Counted from the stretch's first letter, positions 1-8,054 are shown. The stretch: DNA of 64,000 nt from Taibaiella sp. KBW10 (GCF_003852495.1 NZ_QAJI01000004.1:463111-527110), one strand, 5' to 3'. The notes: generated by a model from the letters alone, not told the origin. Translations and numbers: made by a program.

Positions 1-108
1 TTCTACAACAAAACTGGCATTCTTAGGTGCCGGGATATTCTTACTCTGTGCATTGATCGTCATGGGCACAAACAAGCCCATGGCAATGAGGTATTTAATT
101 TTCTTCAT
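1..108 (-). CDS. Secreted protein, N-terminal fragment
   Basis: This gene runs off the left edge of the window, so only its first 36 codons are visible. It begins with ATG at 108 and encodes a typical Sec signal peptide: a basic start (MKKIKY), a hydrophobic core, and an A-Q junction at about residue 20, the usual Bacteroidota signal peptidase I cleavage context. It starts 5 bases after the stop of the lipoprotein gene upstream, so the two are probably co-transcribed. Function cannot be judged from the fragment; periplasmic or outer-membrane location is inferred from the signal peptide only. Confidence 0.7.
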   Translation of the reverse strand, partial: MKKIKYLIAMGLFVPMTINAQSKNIPAPKNASFVVE

Positions 109-113
109 GATAA

Positions 114-785
114 TTATTGTAAATTAATAGCGTTATTGATAGAGGTTCCGTAGTTGAAGATATTGGTGATCGCCGTTCTGAACATAACCGATTTTTGGGA
201 ACCGGAAATTTTGGCTTCTTTATTACTGAGCGACTTTACAGGCGTCGCAAAACGGTATACGCTTGTGTACAGGGCATTTTTGAACACTTCTTTATCTTCT
301 GCTTTCATCTGCTGAAACTGTTTCTTGGTTTCTGCATTGAGCTGATAGGACTTCGCAAATGTTTTGGTGCTTTTATTATAACTGTAGGTCGCAAAATTAT
401 AAGTAGGTACTTTATATTGCTGCATAATCTTACCCGAAGCCGCATTAATATTGGCTACTTCCTTAAAATCGAAGGAAACGGTAATGATATAGTTGCTAAA
501 ATCGCTGGTAGTTTTCACATTACTAATGCCTGGTGTTGCTCTTAACGCAATAGCCGTTTGGTTTAGTTCGGCTACAATTTCCTGTTGGCTGGGAATTTTA
601 TGTCCGTTCACCGTTTTCAGTTTCATTAAAGAGGCTACTTTTGCTTTACTCTGCGACACATTTAAGGTCAGGATCATCCTACCGCTGCCATCCGCATTTA
701 AATTAATTTCCTCTACCGTCTCGAAGCAGGAACTAAATGTTATGCAACAGATTATAACGGCAAGCATTTGCACAATTTTTCGCAT
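114..785 (-). CDS. Lipoprotein of unknown function
   Basis: A 223-residue lipoprotein. Residues 1-19 are a signal sequence ending in a lipobox (FSSC, lipidated Cys20). The mature part opens with a beta-rich stretch (EEINLNADGSGRM) that resembles lipoproteins in which charged beta-strands alternate with Gly/Asn turns; I cannot name the family. The rest is mixed alpha/beta with no catalytic motif. It is probably anchored to the outer or inner membrane facing the periplasm. The gene is followed after 5 bases by another signal-peptide protein, suggesting a two-gene envelope operon. A TATATTTG promoter box at 810-817 lies about 20 bases upstream of the ATG. Confidence 0.75.
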   Translation of the reverse strand: MRKIVQMLAVIICCITFSSCFETVEEINLNADGSGRMILTLNVSQSKAKVASLMKLKTVNGHKIPSQQEIVAELNQTAIALRATPGISNVKTTSDFSNYIITVSFDFKEVANINAASGKIMQQYKVPTYNFATYSYNKSTKTFAKSYQLNAETKKQFQQMKAEDKEVFKNALYTSVYRFATPVKSLSNKEAKISGSQKSVMFRTAITNIFNYGTSINNAINLQ

Positions 786-809
786 ATTGGTATTTTATAG
801 TACAGATTA

Positions 810-817
810 CAAATATA
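810..817 (-). promoter_or_regulatory. Promoter -7 box (TATATTTG) of the lipoprotein gene
   Basis: It matches the Bacteroidota -7 consensus TAnnTTTG on the minus strand. The predicted transcription start is about 805, giving a leader of about 20 bases before the ATG at 785. Confidence 0.55.
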
Positions 818-825
818 GAGCATAA

Positions 826-857
826 AAAAACTGCGACCGAATTTCGATCGCAGTTTC
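826..857 (-). terminator. Rho-independent terminator after rpmE2
   Basis: A hairpin with 9-bp arms (AAACTGCGA at 828-836 and its complement at 848-856) is followed on the minus strand by a run of seven T. It lies 18 bases past the rpmE2 stop. Confidence 0.8.
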
Positions 858-874
858 TAAAATAAAATATGGGA

Positions 875-1123
875 TTATTTTTTCTCGTAACGTTTTTTGT
901 ATTTTTCGATACGACCCGCAGTATCCACAAATACAGATTTACCTGTATAGAAAGGATGCGACGTGTTAGAGATCTCCACTTTAATCAATGGATATTCTTT
1001 ACCATCTTCCCAAGTAATTGTCTCGTTGGAAGCAGTAGTCGATTTTGTTAAAAACGTAGTTTCATTAGACATATCTTTGAATACTACGAAGCGATAATTT
1101 TCCGGATGTGTACCTTTTCTCAT
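875..1123 (-). CDS. rpmE2: 50S ribosomal protein L31, type B
   Basis: An 82-residue large-subunit ribosomal protein. It has the family signature MRKGxHPENYRxVVFKDMS at the N-terminus, the [11 protein letters not shown] segment near residues 52-62, and a basic C-terminus ([12 protein letters not shown]). The zinc-binding CxxC cysteines of the other L31 class are absent, which makes this the zinc-independent type B form usual in Bacteroidota. It is a single-gene transcript with its own promoter (1172-1179), a small hairpin in the leader (1140-1158) and a terminator directly downstream. Confidence 0.97.
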   Translation of the reverse strand: MRKGTHPENYRFVVFKDMSNETTFLTKSTTASNETITWEDGKEYPLIKVEISNTSHPFYTGKSVFVDTAGRIEKYKKRYEKK

Positions 1124-1139
1124 TGTTTTTTATATTTAT

Positions 1140-1158
1140 GTATGGTTTCTAGCCATAC
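1140..1158 (-). promoter_or_regulatory. Hairpin in the rpmE2 5' leader
   Basis: The sequence has 6-bp arms, GTATGG and CCATAC, around a 7-base loop. It falls about 10-28 bases into the predicted transcript and ends 16 bases before the ATG. Many ribosomal protein genes are autoregulated through such leaders; that role is inference here. Confidence 0.35.
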
Positions 1159-1171
1159 GACATTAAGGGTG

Positions 1172-1179
1172 CAAAAGTA
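1172..1179 (-). promoter_or_regulatory. Promoter -7 box (TACTTTTG) of rpmE2
   Basis: Exact TAnnTTTG match on the minus strand, with a predicted start near 1167 and a leader of about 44 bases. Confidence 0.6.
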
Positions 1180-1211
1180 TATCTTTTTATTTATTTATAC
1201 AAATAATAATG

Positions 1212-3263
1212 CTAGTAGGCCAATAAATAAGCAATTTTGTCGGCTACTTTTTGCGCATTAGGCAGCATTTCCGCTTCCAGACCGGTGTTCAGCGGTACTG
1301 CAGGTAAGTTTAAAGCGCCGATGGTTTGTACCGGTGCATCAAGGTATTTAAAGCATTCCTGTGCAATTCTGCCGGCTAAGGCTTCTGTAAAGGAGCTATT
1401 CAACTGCTCTTCTGTAAGTACAATACACTTACCGTGTTTTTTTACGGTATCGTAAACCAAGGCCTCATCTAAAGGATAAATGGTTCTTAAATCTATGATT
1501 TCAACTTTACCTTCGTGCTGCTTAGCCGCGGCTGTAGCCCAGTGCACACCCATACCATAAGTAATGATGCAGACGCTTTCTCCATTATCCATGTGTTCAG
1601 GGCTCGCAGCCAAAGTAACCTTACCAATCCCGAAAGGCAGGATATAATCTTCTGCCGGTTCAATGGTTTTAGCCGCTTCGGTACCCGGTACTTTGCTCCA
1701 GTATAAACCCTTATGTTCCAGCATCACGACCGGATTATTATCATAAAATGCAGCTTTCATCAATCCCTTAAGATCGGCAGCATTGGAAGGATAAGCAATC
1801 TTAATCCCTTTAATAGTAGCCAAAGTGCTTTCTACACTCCCGCTATGGTAAGGACCACCACCACCATAAGCACCGATGGGCACCCTGATGATGTTGCCTA
1901 CCGGGTATTTCCCGCAACTCAAATAACAGGATTTAGATATTTCTGTAACCAATTGATTCAATCCGGGATAAATATAATCGGCAAACTGCACCTCCACGAT
2001 CGGTTTAAGACCTACTGCACTCATTCCAACCGTAGATCCGATAATGTAGGCTTCTTGTATAGCGGTATTGAAGACGCGTTTATCGCCAAATTTCTGTGCC
2101 AGAGTGGCTGCTTCTCTGAACACTCCTCCTATCCTGCCGCCTACATCCTGTCCATAAAAAAGGGCTTCAGGGTGTTTGCGCATAATCTCTTCAATAGCAT
2201 GCAAGGCCGCATCAACCATCACTACTTTCTCTCCGTTTTCCGGTTGACGGGTTCCGCGTTCTGTCGTGATTTCCAAAGGTGCAAACACATGATCCGCAAC
2301 GGTGGATAAATCCGGATCCGGCGCATTGACCGCACGCTCAAATTCCTGCGCAATAAAATCAATTTCTTCCGTTTCTATTTTATCAAGATCGGTTTCTGTA
2401 AGCCCGAGAGCCATCAGCCTTTGTTTTAATTTCGGCCCCGGATCGTCTTTTCTATGTTTTTCCAGGTCTTCCTCGGTACGATACCATTCTCTGCGTACCC
2501 CGGAAGTATGGTGCCCGATCAGTGGTACCGTTGCATGTACCAGAATCGGTTTTCTTTCTGTTCTTACAAAATCAATAGCCTCTTTCATAACCTCATAAGA
2601 GGCTTCAAACTGGCTACCATCAACAGTTCTGCGGGCAATGCCTTTAAACCCTTCAATGAATTCATAGGCCGTCATGGTCCTGGCTTCATCGCTGGAGACC
2701 GAAATACCCCATTCATTATCCTGTACCAAAAATATAATGGGCAATTGGTGTAAGGCGGCATATTGAAAGGCTTCACTTACCTCTCCTTCCGTGACGCTAC
2801 CATCTCCAAAAGAACAGATGACCACCGGTGGGGTCTCATAAGTCTTTAGTTGTTGTGATTCAATATAGGCGATCCCCTGAGCGACGCCGGTTGTCGGAAT
2901 GGCCTGCATTCCGGTAGCGCTGCTCTGATGAATGATCTTAGGGAAATTATCTCTTTTGATATTGGGATGGCAATAATAAGCCCTGCCTCCGGTAAAAGGA
3001 TCATCTCCCTTCGCCAGTAATTGCAGCATCAGTTCGTATGGACGAAATCCCATACCCAGCATAATGCTTTCATCGCGGTAATAGGGACTTACATAATCTT
3101 CGGGTTGTAACAAAAATCCCGTAGCCAGCTGAATGGCCTCATGTCCCCGGGAGGTACTGTGTACATATTTACAAATAGGTCTGTTGGCTTCATAAATATC
3201 TGCCATCGCTTTAGCAGACATCATTAATCTATATGCTTTTAAAAGCAAATCTTTATCAGTCAT
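1212..3263 (-). CDS. Fused alpha/beta 2-oxoacid dehydrogenase E1 (thiamine-diphosphate dependent)
   Basis: A 683-residue fusion of the E1-alpha and E1-beta subunits of a 2-oxoacid (branched-chain 2-oxoacid or pyruvate type) dehydrogenase. E1 decarboxylates the 2-oxoacid and passes the acyl group to the lipoyl-E2 subunit. The alpha half (about 1-320) carries the ThDP-binding motif GDG at 153-155 ending with Asn183 (QDNEWGIS). The beta half (about 345-683) has the transketolase-like pyrimidine domain (EAYIIGSTVGMSAVGLKPIVE) and a C-terminal transketolase domain with EEQL near 618. Such fusions are common in Bacteroidota. No E2 or E3 gene is adjacent, so the complex is assembled from dispersed genes. 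Substrate specificity cannot be fixed from sequence alone. Confidence 0.93.
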   Translation of the reverse strand: MTDKDLLLKAYRLMMSAKAMADIYEANRPICKYVHSTSRGHEAIQLATGFLLQPEDYVSPYYRDESIMLGMGFRPYELMLQLLAKGDDPFTGGRAYYCHPNIKRDNFPKIIHQSSATGMQAIPTTGVAQGIAYIESQQLKTYETPPVVICSFGDGSVTEGEVSEAFQYAALHQLPIIFLVQDNEWGISVSSDEARTMTAYEFIEGFKGIARRTVDGSQFEASYEVMKEAIDFVRTERKPILVHATVPLIGHHTSGVRREWYRTEEDLEKHRKDDPGPKLKQRLMALGLTETDLDKIETEEIDFIAQEFERAVNAPDPDLSTVADHVFAPLEITTERGTRQPENGEKVVMVDAALHAIEEIMRKHPEALFYGQDVGGRIGGVFREAATLAQKFGDKRVFNTAIQEAYIIGSTVGMSAVGLKPIVEVQFADYIYPGLNQLVTEISKSCYLSCGKYPVGNIIRVPIGAYGGGGPYHSGSVESTLATIKGIKIAYPSNAADLKGLMKAAFYDNNPVVMLEHKGLYWSKVPGTEAAKTIEPAEDYILPFGIGKVTLAASPEHMDNGESVCIITYGMGVHWATAAAKQHEGKVEIIDLRTIYPLDEALVYDTVKKHGKCIVLTEEQLNSSFTEALAGRIAQECFKYLDAPVQTIGALNLPAVPLNTGLEAEMLPNAQKVADKIAYLLAY

Positions 3264-3288
3264 GTAACAAGTTTGTGCTATAAGATAG

Positions 3289-3296
3289 CAAATTTA
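3289..3296 (-). promoter_or_regulatory. Promoter -7 box (TAAATTTG) of the E1 dehydrogenase gene
   Basis: TAnnTTTG match on the minus strand about 26 bases upstream of the ATG at 3263. Confidence 0.5.
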
Positions 3297-3355
3297 ATGT
3301 TTTAAATTTATTCGCTATAAGAATCAACCGAAAACTATCCGGGGGTATCCAAAAA

Positions 3356-4612
3356 TCAATAATGCTCGAGTATAAATGTGCGTAAAAATGCCCAACCCTC
3401 ATTGATCACCGCTTCTTTATTGGTGAGGCGGGTATAACGCAGGTGCAATTGTTTGGTCTCGACCCTGCCCTCTTTATTGGCAATGGCCATCCATACCAGC
3501 CCAACAGGTTTGGTCTCTGTGCCGCCATCAGGGCCCAAAATACCGGAAAACGAAATGGCGAGGTCAACTTCTAATTGTGTAAGGGCTCCTTTTGCCATAG
3601 CGATTACCGTTTCTTCACTAACGGCACCATGGGCAGCTAAGGTTTCAAAAGGCACCTGAAGAATATGTTCTTTTACTTCATTGGCATACGAAATGATACC
3701 TCCTTTATAATACCGGGAGCTACCGGGAATATTGGTAATCAAATGACCAAAATAGCCTCCGGTACAACTTTCGGCGGTGCCAAACTTCAGTTTTCTATCC
3801 GCCAGCAATCGCGTGGCGTATACATCCAATCCTACATCCTCGTACCCGATAATATATTTTTCCACCCGTTCGGTGATGGCTTGCACGACCTGCTGCGCTT
3901 CTGTTTCCAAAACATGTGCATCCAATCCTTCGGAAGTAATACGCAACTTAACCATTCTTAAAGAAGGCAGATAAGCCAGGTGCATGTGTGCAGGAAAAGC
4001 GGTTTCTATATCTTGAATTCGGTCGGCCAGCAGACTTTCCGGTATACCGGAGGTGACAATATGCTTATGTAATACCACGCGCTCCGAATGCACTTTATCC
4101 TTTAATATTGGCATCAGTTCCTGCTCCAGGATATATTTCATCTCGAAAGGCACGCCCGGCAAGGAAGCAATATATTTACCTTCTTTTTCAAACAACATAC
4201 CCGGAGCCGTGCCCATCTTATTAAAAAGAATCCGGCAATTGTCGGGTACATCGGCCTGCATGGCATTACGTTGCAACATGGGCAGGTTTCGTTTGCTGAA
4301 AATGCCCTCTATATGCTCGAGTACTTCGGCATTCCGCACCAGCGTGCCACCAAAGTAAGCACAAAGAACCGGTTTCGTAATGTCATCGGCAGTAGGCCCC
4401 AAGCCACCGGTGAAAATCACGACATCTGCTTTCTTCAGGGCTTCATCAAGGGTTTCGGTAATATCGTCTTTATTATCTGATATAGCGATTTTACGGATCA
4501 CTTCTATATTGTGTTCGCCCAAAACGAGGGCAATATGTGTAGAGTTAGTATCAACAGTCTGACCGATCAAGAGTTCATCTCCTATGGTGATGATGATGGC
4601 TTTATTGGGCAT
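3356..4612 (-). CDS. cinA: CinA family nicotinamide-nucleotide amidohydrolase / competence-damage protein
   Basis: A 418-residue two-domain CinA protein. The N-terminal MoCF-like (COG1058) domain begins with the diagnostic IITIGDELLIGQTVDTNS and contains the FTGGLGPTADD motif. The C-terminal CinA domain contains GTAESCTGG followed by GSSRYYKGGIISY. The C-terminal domain deamidates NMN to nicotinate mononucleotide in pyridine-nucleotide salvage, and the N-terminal domain is an ADP-ribose pyrophosphatase in characterised homologues. I place the start at ATG 4612 because the family begins there. An in-frame ATG at 4684 would add 24 unconserved residues, but it lies only about 16 bases after the predicted transcription start, so it is a real alternative. 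Confidence 0.93.
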   Translation of the reverse strand: MPNKAIIITIGDELLIGQTVDTNSTHIALVLGEHNIEVIRKIAISDNKDDITETLDEALKKADVVIFTGGLGPTADDITKPVLCAYFGGTLVRNAEVLEHIEGIFSKRNLPMLQRNAMQADVPDNCRILFNKMGTAPGMLFEKEGKYIASLPGVPFEMKYILEQELMPILKDKVHSERVVLHKHIVTSGIPESLLADRIQDIETAFPAHMHLAYLPSLRMVKLRITSEGLDAHVLETEAQQVVQAITERVEKYIIGYEDVGLDVYATRLLADRKLKFGTAESCTGGYFGHLITNIPGSSRYYKGGIISYANEVKEHILQVPFETLAAHGAVSEETVIAMAKGALTQLEVDLAISFSGILGPDGGTETKPVGLVWMAIANKEGRVETKQLHLRYTRLTNKEAVINEGWAFLRTFILEHY

Positions 4613-4704
4613 AATATTTTGCGATTTATAAGTGCTATCGTTTTTGGCAAGGAACAAAGAAAAGTCATTAGGGCGCTCATCCATATTCCTTTTTCAATAA
4701 AGTC

Positions 4705-4712
4705 CAAAGGTA
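4705..4712 (-). promoter_or_regulatory. Promoter -7 box (TACCTTTG) of cinA
   Basis: Exact consensus on the minus strand. The predicted start near 4700 leaves a leader of about 16 bases to the ATG at 4684 or about 88 bases to the ATG at 4612, so it does not by itself settle the cinA start. Confidence 0.5.
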
Positions 4713-4755
4713 ATAATTTCTCTGTCTGTAAGGCATTGTATATAAAAGATAAACG

Positions 4756-4785
4756 ACAAAGCCATTGAAAAATCAATGGCTTTGT
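4756..4785 (-). terminator. Terminator after the DUF4465 gene
   Basis: A 13-bp perfect stem (arms 4756-4768 and 4773-4785) with a 4-base loop. It starts 25 bases past the stop at 4811. The T content after it is moderate on the minus strand and short (TTTT) on the plus strand. Confidence 0.65.
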
Positions 4786-4810
4786 TTTAAGATCATCTAA
4801 GCATTGCTGC

Positions 4811-5785
4811 TTATTGTTTAACAAACTGGGTAACAGCTGTTTTATCTCCTTTAAGGGTAGCAATCTTTATAAAGTAATTACCTTGTGCTAATGAGCTGAT
4901 ATCAGCATTATTGGTGTTTTGTGCGGCCAGTATCAATTTACCGTTCACATCAAAAATCTGATAATTAACCGGCTCCTTATATGCTATAGTCAGGTTATTC
5001 ACAGCAGGGTTAGGATATACTTTTGTCGCTAAAGGCGTTACATCATTAAGACTTACCGGAGTAACAAATGTAAGGTTGTCCATACAAAAATAAACCGGTG
5101 TATTAACTCCAAACGATCCTACATCAGAAGAAGCATATTTGAAAGACAGGCTGTCCACCGAACCTAAAGTTGTCAGGTTCACCGTACGCCACGCTTTTAC
5201 AATATAATCATTGGCATTATTTGCATCTCTGAAATCAGCAAGATAAAAAGTAACGCTATCCGGCTTTACCGTACCATTCAAGTATCCAAAAACAGTTACA
5301 GAAAAGAAATCCGGATCATTACCGGTAACCCCTCCAAATTTTTTGGAATAGGAGTCTCCGTTTTTCATGCTTAAACCGGCATAGGTAGCATTTGTATAGT
5401 CAAATGCTTTCAACTTCACACTGTGGTTAAAGCTGATACCATAACCCTCTCCATAAGAAATTACATATTTAGCAGAACTCCCTGCTCCGGATGGAGCATA
5501 AGCCGCACTCGCATTCGTATAACCGGCAGTTGTATCATTTACAACATTAGAATAGTTAAATCCTGAATAACCACCCCAGGAAGGCTTTGTGCCGTAAAAA
5601 GTAGCAATATGACCTCCGGTATTGGAAGTACCGGTGAAGGTATAATCAAATGTATCCTTCGTTGAGGCATAATCTGTATTCGTACCGGTCAGCGTTAATG
5701 CTTCAAAATCGATATTAATTGTTTGTGCTTGTACAAACATAGAAAGACATACAGCCGATGCTGTTAAAAGTAAATTTTTTACCAT
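4811..5785 (-). CDS. DUF4465 protein secreted by T9SS, under cobalamin riboswitch control
   Basis: A 324-residue exported protein. Residues 1-20 are a Sec signal peptide ending VQA-Q. Residues about 25-245 match the DUF4465 pattern: an opening F-E-x-L-T-L segment, a G-x-SGFNYSNVVNDTT core, and a VTFYLADFRDAN block followed by an aromatic-rich beta segment ending MDNLTFV. Residues about 255-324 are a T9SS type A sorting domain (YPNPAVNNLTI, then VNGKLI and GNYFIKI). It is therefore probably released or anchored at the cell surface. The upstream cobalamin riboswitch links its expression to vitamin B12. I infer a role in capturing corrinoids; some surface B12-binding proteins of gut Bacteroides come from similar loci. 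No TonB receptor is adjacent. Confidence 0.88.
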   Translation of the reverse strand: MVKNLLLTASAVCLSMFVQAQTINIDFEALTLTGTNTDYASTKDTFDYTFTGTSNTGGHIATFYGTKPSWGGYSGFNYSNVVNDTTAGYTNASAAYAPSGAGSSAKYVISYGEGYGISFNHSVKLKAFDYTNATYAGLSMKNGDSYSKKFGGVTGNDPDFFSVTVFGYLNGTVKPDSVTFYLADFRDANNANDYIVKAWRTVNLTTLGSVDSLSFKYASSDVGSFGVNTPVYFCMDNLTFVTPVSLNDVTPLATKVYPNPAVNNLTIAYKEPVNYQIFDVNGKLILAAQNTNNADISSLAQGNYFIKIATLKGDKTAVTQFVKQ

Positions 5786-5859
5786 TTTTAGTATATATGT
5801 AATTTAAATAAATAAAATACGTCCTTTTCCTTTTTCCCGAGAAAAAACAGGTTTAATAG

Positions 5860-6035
5860 CATAGGGCAGGTCTTCTGACTCGTTCTTTTTGTTAGGCACC
5901 TTCCCGCGATCATGCAGTGGTTATGAAGAAAATATAACAAAATACAATAGAACTTACAGCAACGGGTATTGTTTTGGATTTACACCAAATTCCCTTTTAA
6001 TTCTGTCAAACTGAGGTTTGATCGAAACCAAATGC
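5860..6035 (-). promoter_or_regulatory. Cobalamin (adenosylcobalamin-type) riboswitch
   Basis: Read on the minus strand the region contains, in order, the conserved blocks of the cobalamin aptamer: AAAAGGGAA and GGTGTAAATCC (near 5995-5976), CCCGTTGCTGTAA (near 5965), CCACTG (near 5918), GCGGGAAGGTGCC, and the B12 box AGTCAGAAGACCTGCC at 5880-5865. It begins just after a promoter box (6040-6047) and ends about 75 bases before the ATG of the DUF4465 gene. A short hairpin with arms TTTTTC and GAAAAA (about 5833-5848) follows and may be part of the expression platform. It lacks a clear T-run, so control may be translational. This is the only riboswitch I recognise in the window. Confidence 0.93.
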
Positions 6036-6039
6036 GCTG

Positions 6040-6047
6040 CAAATATA
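6040..6047 (-). promoter_or_regulatory. Promoter -7 box (TATATTTG) for the riboswitch transcript
   Basis: TAnnTTTG match positioned so that transcription starts near 6035, exactly at the 5' edge of the aptamer. Confidence 0.6.
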
Positions 6048-6125
6048 TAAAAATATAGATAGATATGGCGACTTTGTTTCGTAAATTTATGATCTTGATG
6101 GCGATACACAAGTATAAATATATAC

Positions 6126-6133
6126 TACCTTTG
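6126..6133 (+). promoter_or_regulatory. Promoter -7 box (TACCTTTG) of anmK
   Basis: Exact consensus 26 bases upstream of the anmK ATG, divergent from the riboswitch promoter. Confidence 0.6.
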
Positions 6134-6158
6134 CTCCTCTTGATAATAAGTACAGATT

Positions 6159-7232
6159 ATGATTTATAATGTAATAGGATTAATGTCCGGAAGTTCTCTT
6201 GATGGATTGGATATTGCCTTCGTAGAGATTACGGATATGCGAAACGATTGGAGTTTCGATATAAAAGTGGCGGATTGTATTGCTTTTGAGGACACCTTAA
6301 AGCAGCAGTTGAGAAATGCGGCGCAACTAAGCGTACCGGAATACCTGAACCTGCACACGGCCTTTGGAAAATGGCTGGGCAGCCAGGTGAATACTTTTAT
6401 CGATCAAAATGAATTACACCATAAGGTACATTTTATTGCCTCTCACGGGCATACGGTATTTCATGAGCCGCATAAAGGAACCAGTGTCCAGATCGGAGAT
6501 GGTGCGGGCATTGCTGCCATAACAGGATTGACGGCGATTACCGATTTAAGAAATATGGATGTGGCCCTGGGCGGACAAGGTGCTCCGATTGTACCGATGG
6601 CAGACCGCATGTTGTTTAAGGAATATGATTTTTGTCTGAACCTTGGGGGAATTGCTAACCTAACGGTTAATACGGAGCATCCGATTGCTTTTGATATTTG
6701 TCCCGCAAACCAATTACTGGACTTTTATGCACAACAACTGGGACATCCCTATGATGCGCATGGTGCCATCGCCCGCCAGGGTACGGTACATGATGGTTTA
6801 TTGGCACAGCTTAATGCACTCGAATATTACCAAGTCAATGCGCCAAAATCTTTGGCAAATGATTATACCGCACAGTTGCACCAATTGGCTGATAGCAGTG
6901 GTCTTGCCGCCGCCGATATACTGGCCACTTATGTAGCGCATATTGCCCAGCAAATTCAAAAGGCCATAGCGCCTTATCAACAGGAGGCTATGCAGAAAAT
7001 GCTGGTTACCGGTGGGGGTGCCTTAAACACTTACTTAGTGGAATGTATTCAGGCACACTTAAATAACCTGAGCCTTGTGGTACCTGAAGACAGTATTGTG
7101 ATGCATAAAGAAGCGGTAGCCATGGCTTTAATGGGCGTATTACGCTGGCGCGAAGAGACTAATGTTTTTGCGAGTGTTACCGGTGCCAGCCGCAATAGTA
7201 TAGGCGGAGCCGTATGGTTAGGTAATAACTAA
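6159..7232 (+). CDS. anmK: Anhydro-N-acetylmuramic acid kinase
   Basis: A 357-residue cytoplasmic sugar kinase of the ASKHA fold. It opens and phosphorylates 1,6-anhydro-MurNAc to MurNAc-6-phosphate in peptidoglycan recycling. The phosphate-binding motif MSGSSLDG is at residues 9-16, SHGHT at 95-99, the catalytic-region motif GGQGAPIVPMAD at 138-149, NLGGIANLT at 161-169, and the adenosine motif VTGGGA near 285. Length fits the family. It sits alone on the plus strand with its own promoter, divergent from the B12-controlled gene, and no other recycling gene is adjacent. Confidence 0.97.
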   Translation: MIYNVIGLMSGSSLDGLDIAFVEITDMRNDWSFDIKVADCIAFEDTLKQQLRNAAQLSVPEYLNLHTAFGKWLGSQVNTFIDQNELHHKVHFIASHGHTVFHEPHKGTSVQIGDGAGIAAITGLTAITDLRNMDVALGGQGAPIVPMADRMLFKEYDFCLNLGGIANLTVNTEHPIAFDICPANQLLDFYAQQLGHPYDAHGAIARQGTVHDGLLAQLNALEYYQVNAPKSLANDYTAQLHQLADSSGLAAADILATYVAHIAQQIQKAIAPYQQEAMQKMLVTGGGALNTYLVECIQAHLNNLSLVVPEDSIVMHKEAVAMALMGVLRWREETNVFASVTGASRNSIGGAVWLGNN

Positions 7233-7316
7233 AAAGCACCTTGCTTGTTTATAATATTTCGAATTATCATAGGTTAACGTTTCGCTAATTACAATTTCCT
7301 ATTAAACTAATCAGCT

Positions 7317-7324
7317 TAATTTTG
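7317..7324 (+). promoter_or_regulatory. Promoter -7 box (TAATTTTG)
   Basis: TAnnTTTG match upstream of the barrel gene at 7374, leaving a leader of about 45 bases that is A-rich and G-poor. Confidence 0.5.
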
Positions 7325-7373
7325 TCCAATAATTCACAAACTAAATAAACAAACAATTTAAAAACAAAATTTT

Positions 7374-7985
7374 ATGAAAAAAGTAATCTTAAGTATTGCT
7401 ACCCTTGCAGGATTTGCCGTTGCCACTCAGGCGCAAGTTAAATTCGCTCCAGAAGTAGGTTTAAATGTAACTACCATGAAGTCGTCAAGCGATCTTGCTA
7501 CAAGTACATCTAATGCGCTTGTCGGATTAAGAGCGGGTGCTTATGTAGAATTACCCTTCAACAATATGATCTCTTTAGAGCCTGGTGTATTTTATAGCAT
7601 GAAAGGCGGCGAAAACACGTTTTTAGGGGTTAAAAGCACAACTACTTTAAGTTATATTGAAGTTCCGGTAAACATAAAATTCAATTTACCTTTAGGTATT
7701 GCCGGTAAAGTATTTGCTTATGCAGGACCGCACATTGCTTATGCAGTAGCCGGACAAACAAAAATAGGAAGTGTATCTTCTGACATTAAGTTTGGTGACG
7801 GAAACGCCCAAATGAATCCTTTGGATATCGGTGCGCAAGTGGGTGTTGGCTATCAATTGCCTTTTGGCCTGTATGCCAGAGCACAATACGGTATGGGCTT
7901 TAACAATCTGAGCAATGCATCTACAATGAATACCAAATTAACAAACAACAGTAACTTCGGTATCAGCGTAGGTTTTCAATTCTAA
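7374..7985 (+). CDS. Outer-membrane beta-barrel protein (PorT-like)
   Basis: A 203-residue protein with a signal peptide (residues 1-20, ending ATQA-Q). It continues as alternating amphipathic beta strands typical of the small eight-stranded outer-membrane barrel family: EVGLNVTT, GLRAGAYVELPF, LEPGVFYSMKG, YIEVPVNIKF, FAYAGPHIAY, DIGAQVGVGYQL, and a terminal strand ending in Phe (GISVGFQF). The exact role is unknown. The gene immediately downstream encodes a related barrel, suggesting an old tandem duplication. Each copy has its own promoter, and a strong terminator separates them. Confidence 0.85.
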   Translation: MKKVILSIATLAGFAVATQAQVKFAPEVGLNVTTMKSSSDLATSTSNALVGLRAGAYVELPFNNMISLEPGVFYSMKGGENTFLGVKSTTTLSYIEVPVNIKFNLPLGIAGKVFAYAGPHIAYAVAGQTKIGSVSSDIKFGDGNAQMNPLDIGAQVGVGYQLPFGLYARAQYGMGFNNLSNASTMNTKLTNNSNFGISVGFQF

Positions 7986-7992
7986 TTTATTG

Positions 7993-8054
7993 ACCTAAGA
8001 TTTTAGGTAAAAGCAAAAGATTCGCGGATGATTTTCCGCGAATCTTTTGCTTTT
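7993..8054 (+). terminator. Tandem hairpins and terminator between the two barrel genes
   Basis: A small hairpin (ACCTAA/TTAGGT, 7993-8008) is followed at once by a 20-bp perfect stem (8009-8028 paired with 8035-8054) ending in TTTT. The large stem carries A and T tails and could act on either strand. Confidence 0.8.

Noticed and set aside
1713..2309. A 198-codon open frame antisense to the E1 dehydrogenase gene
   Set aside because: It overlaps the conserved beta-subunit domain and has no motif or signal of its own.
4582..4863. 93-codon open frame between cinA and the DUF4465 gene
   Set aside because: It crosses the cinA start region and the DUF4465 terminator and end in a different frame, with no family signature.
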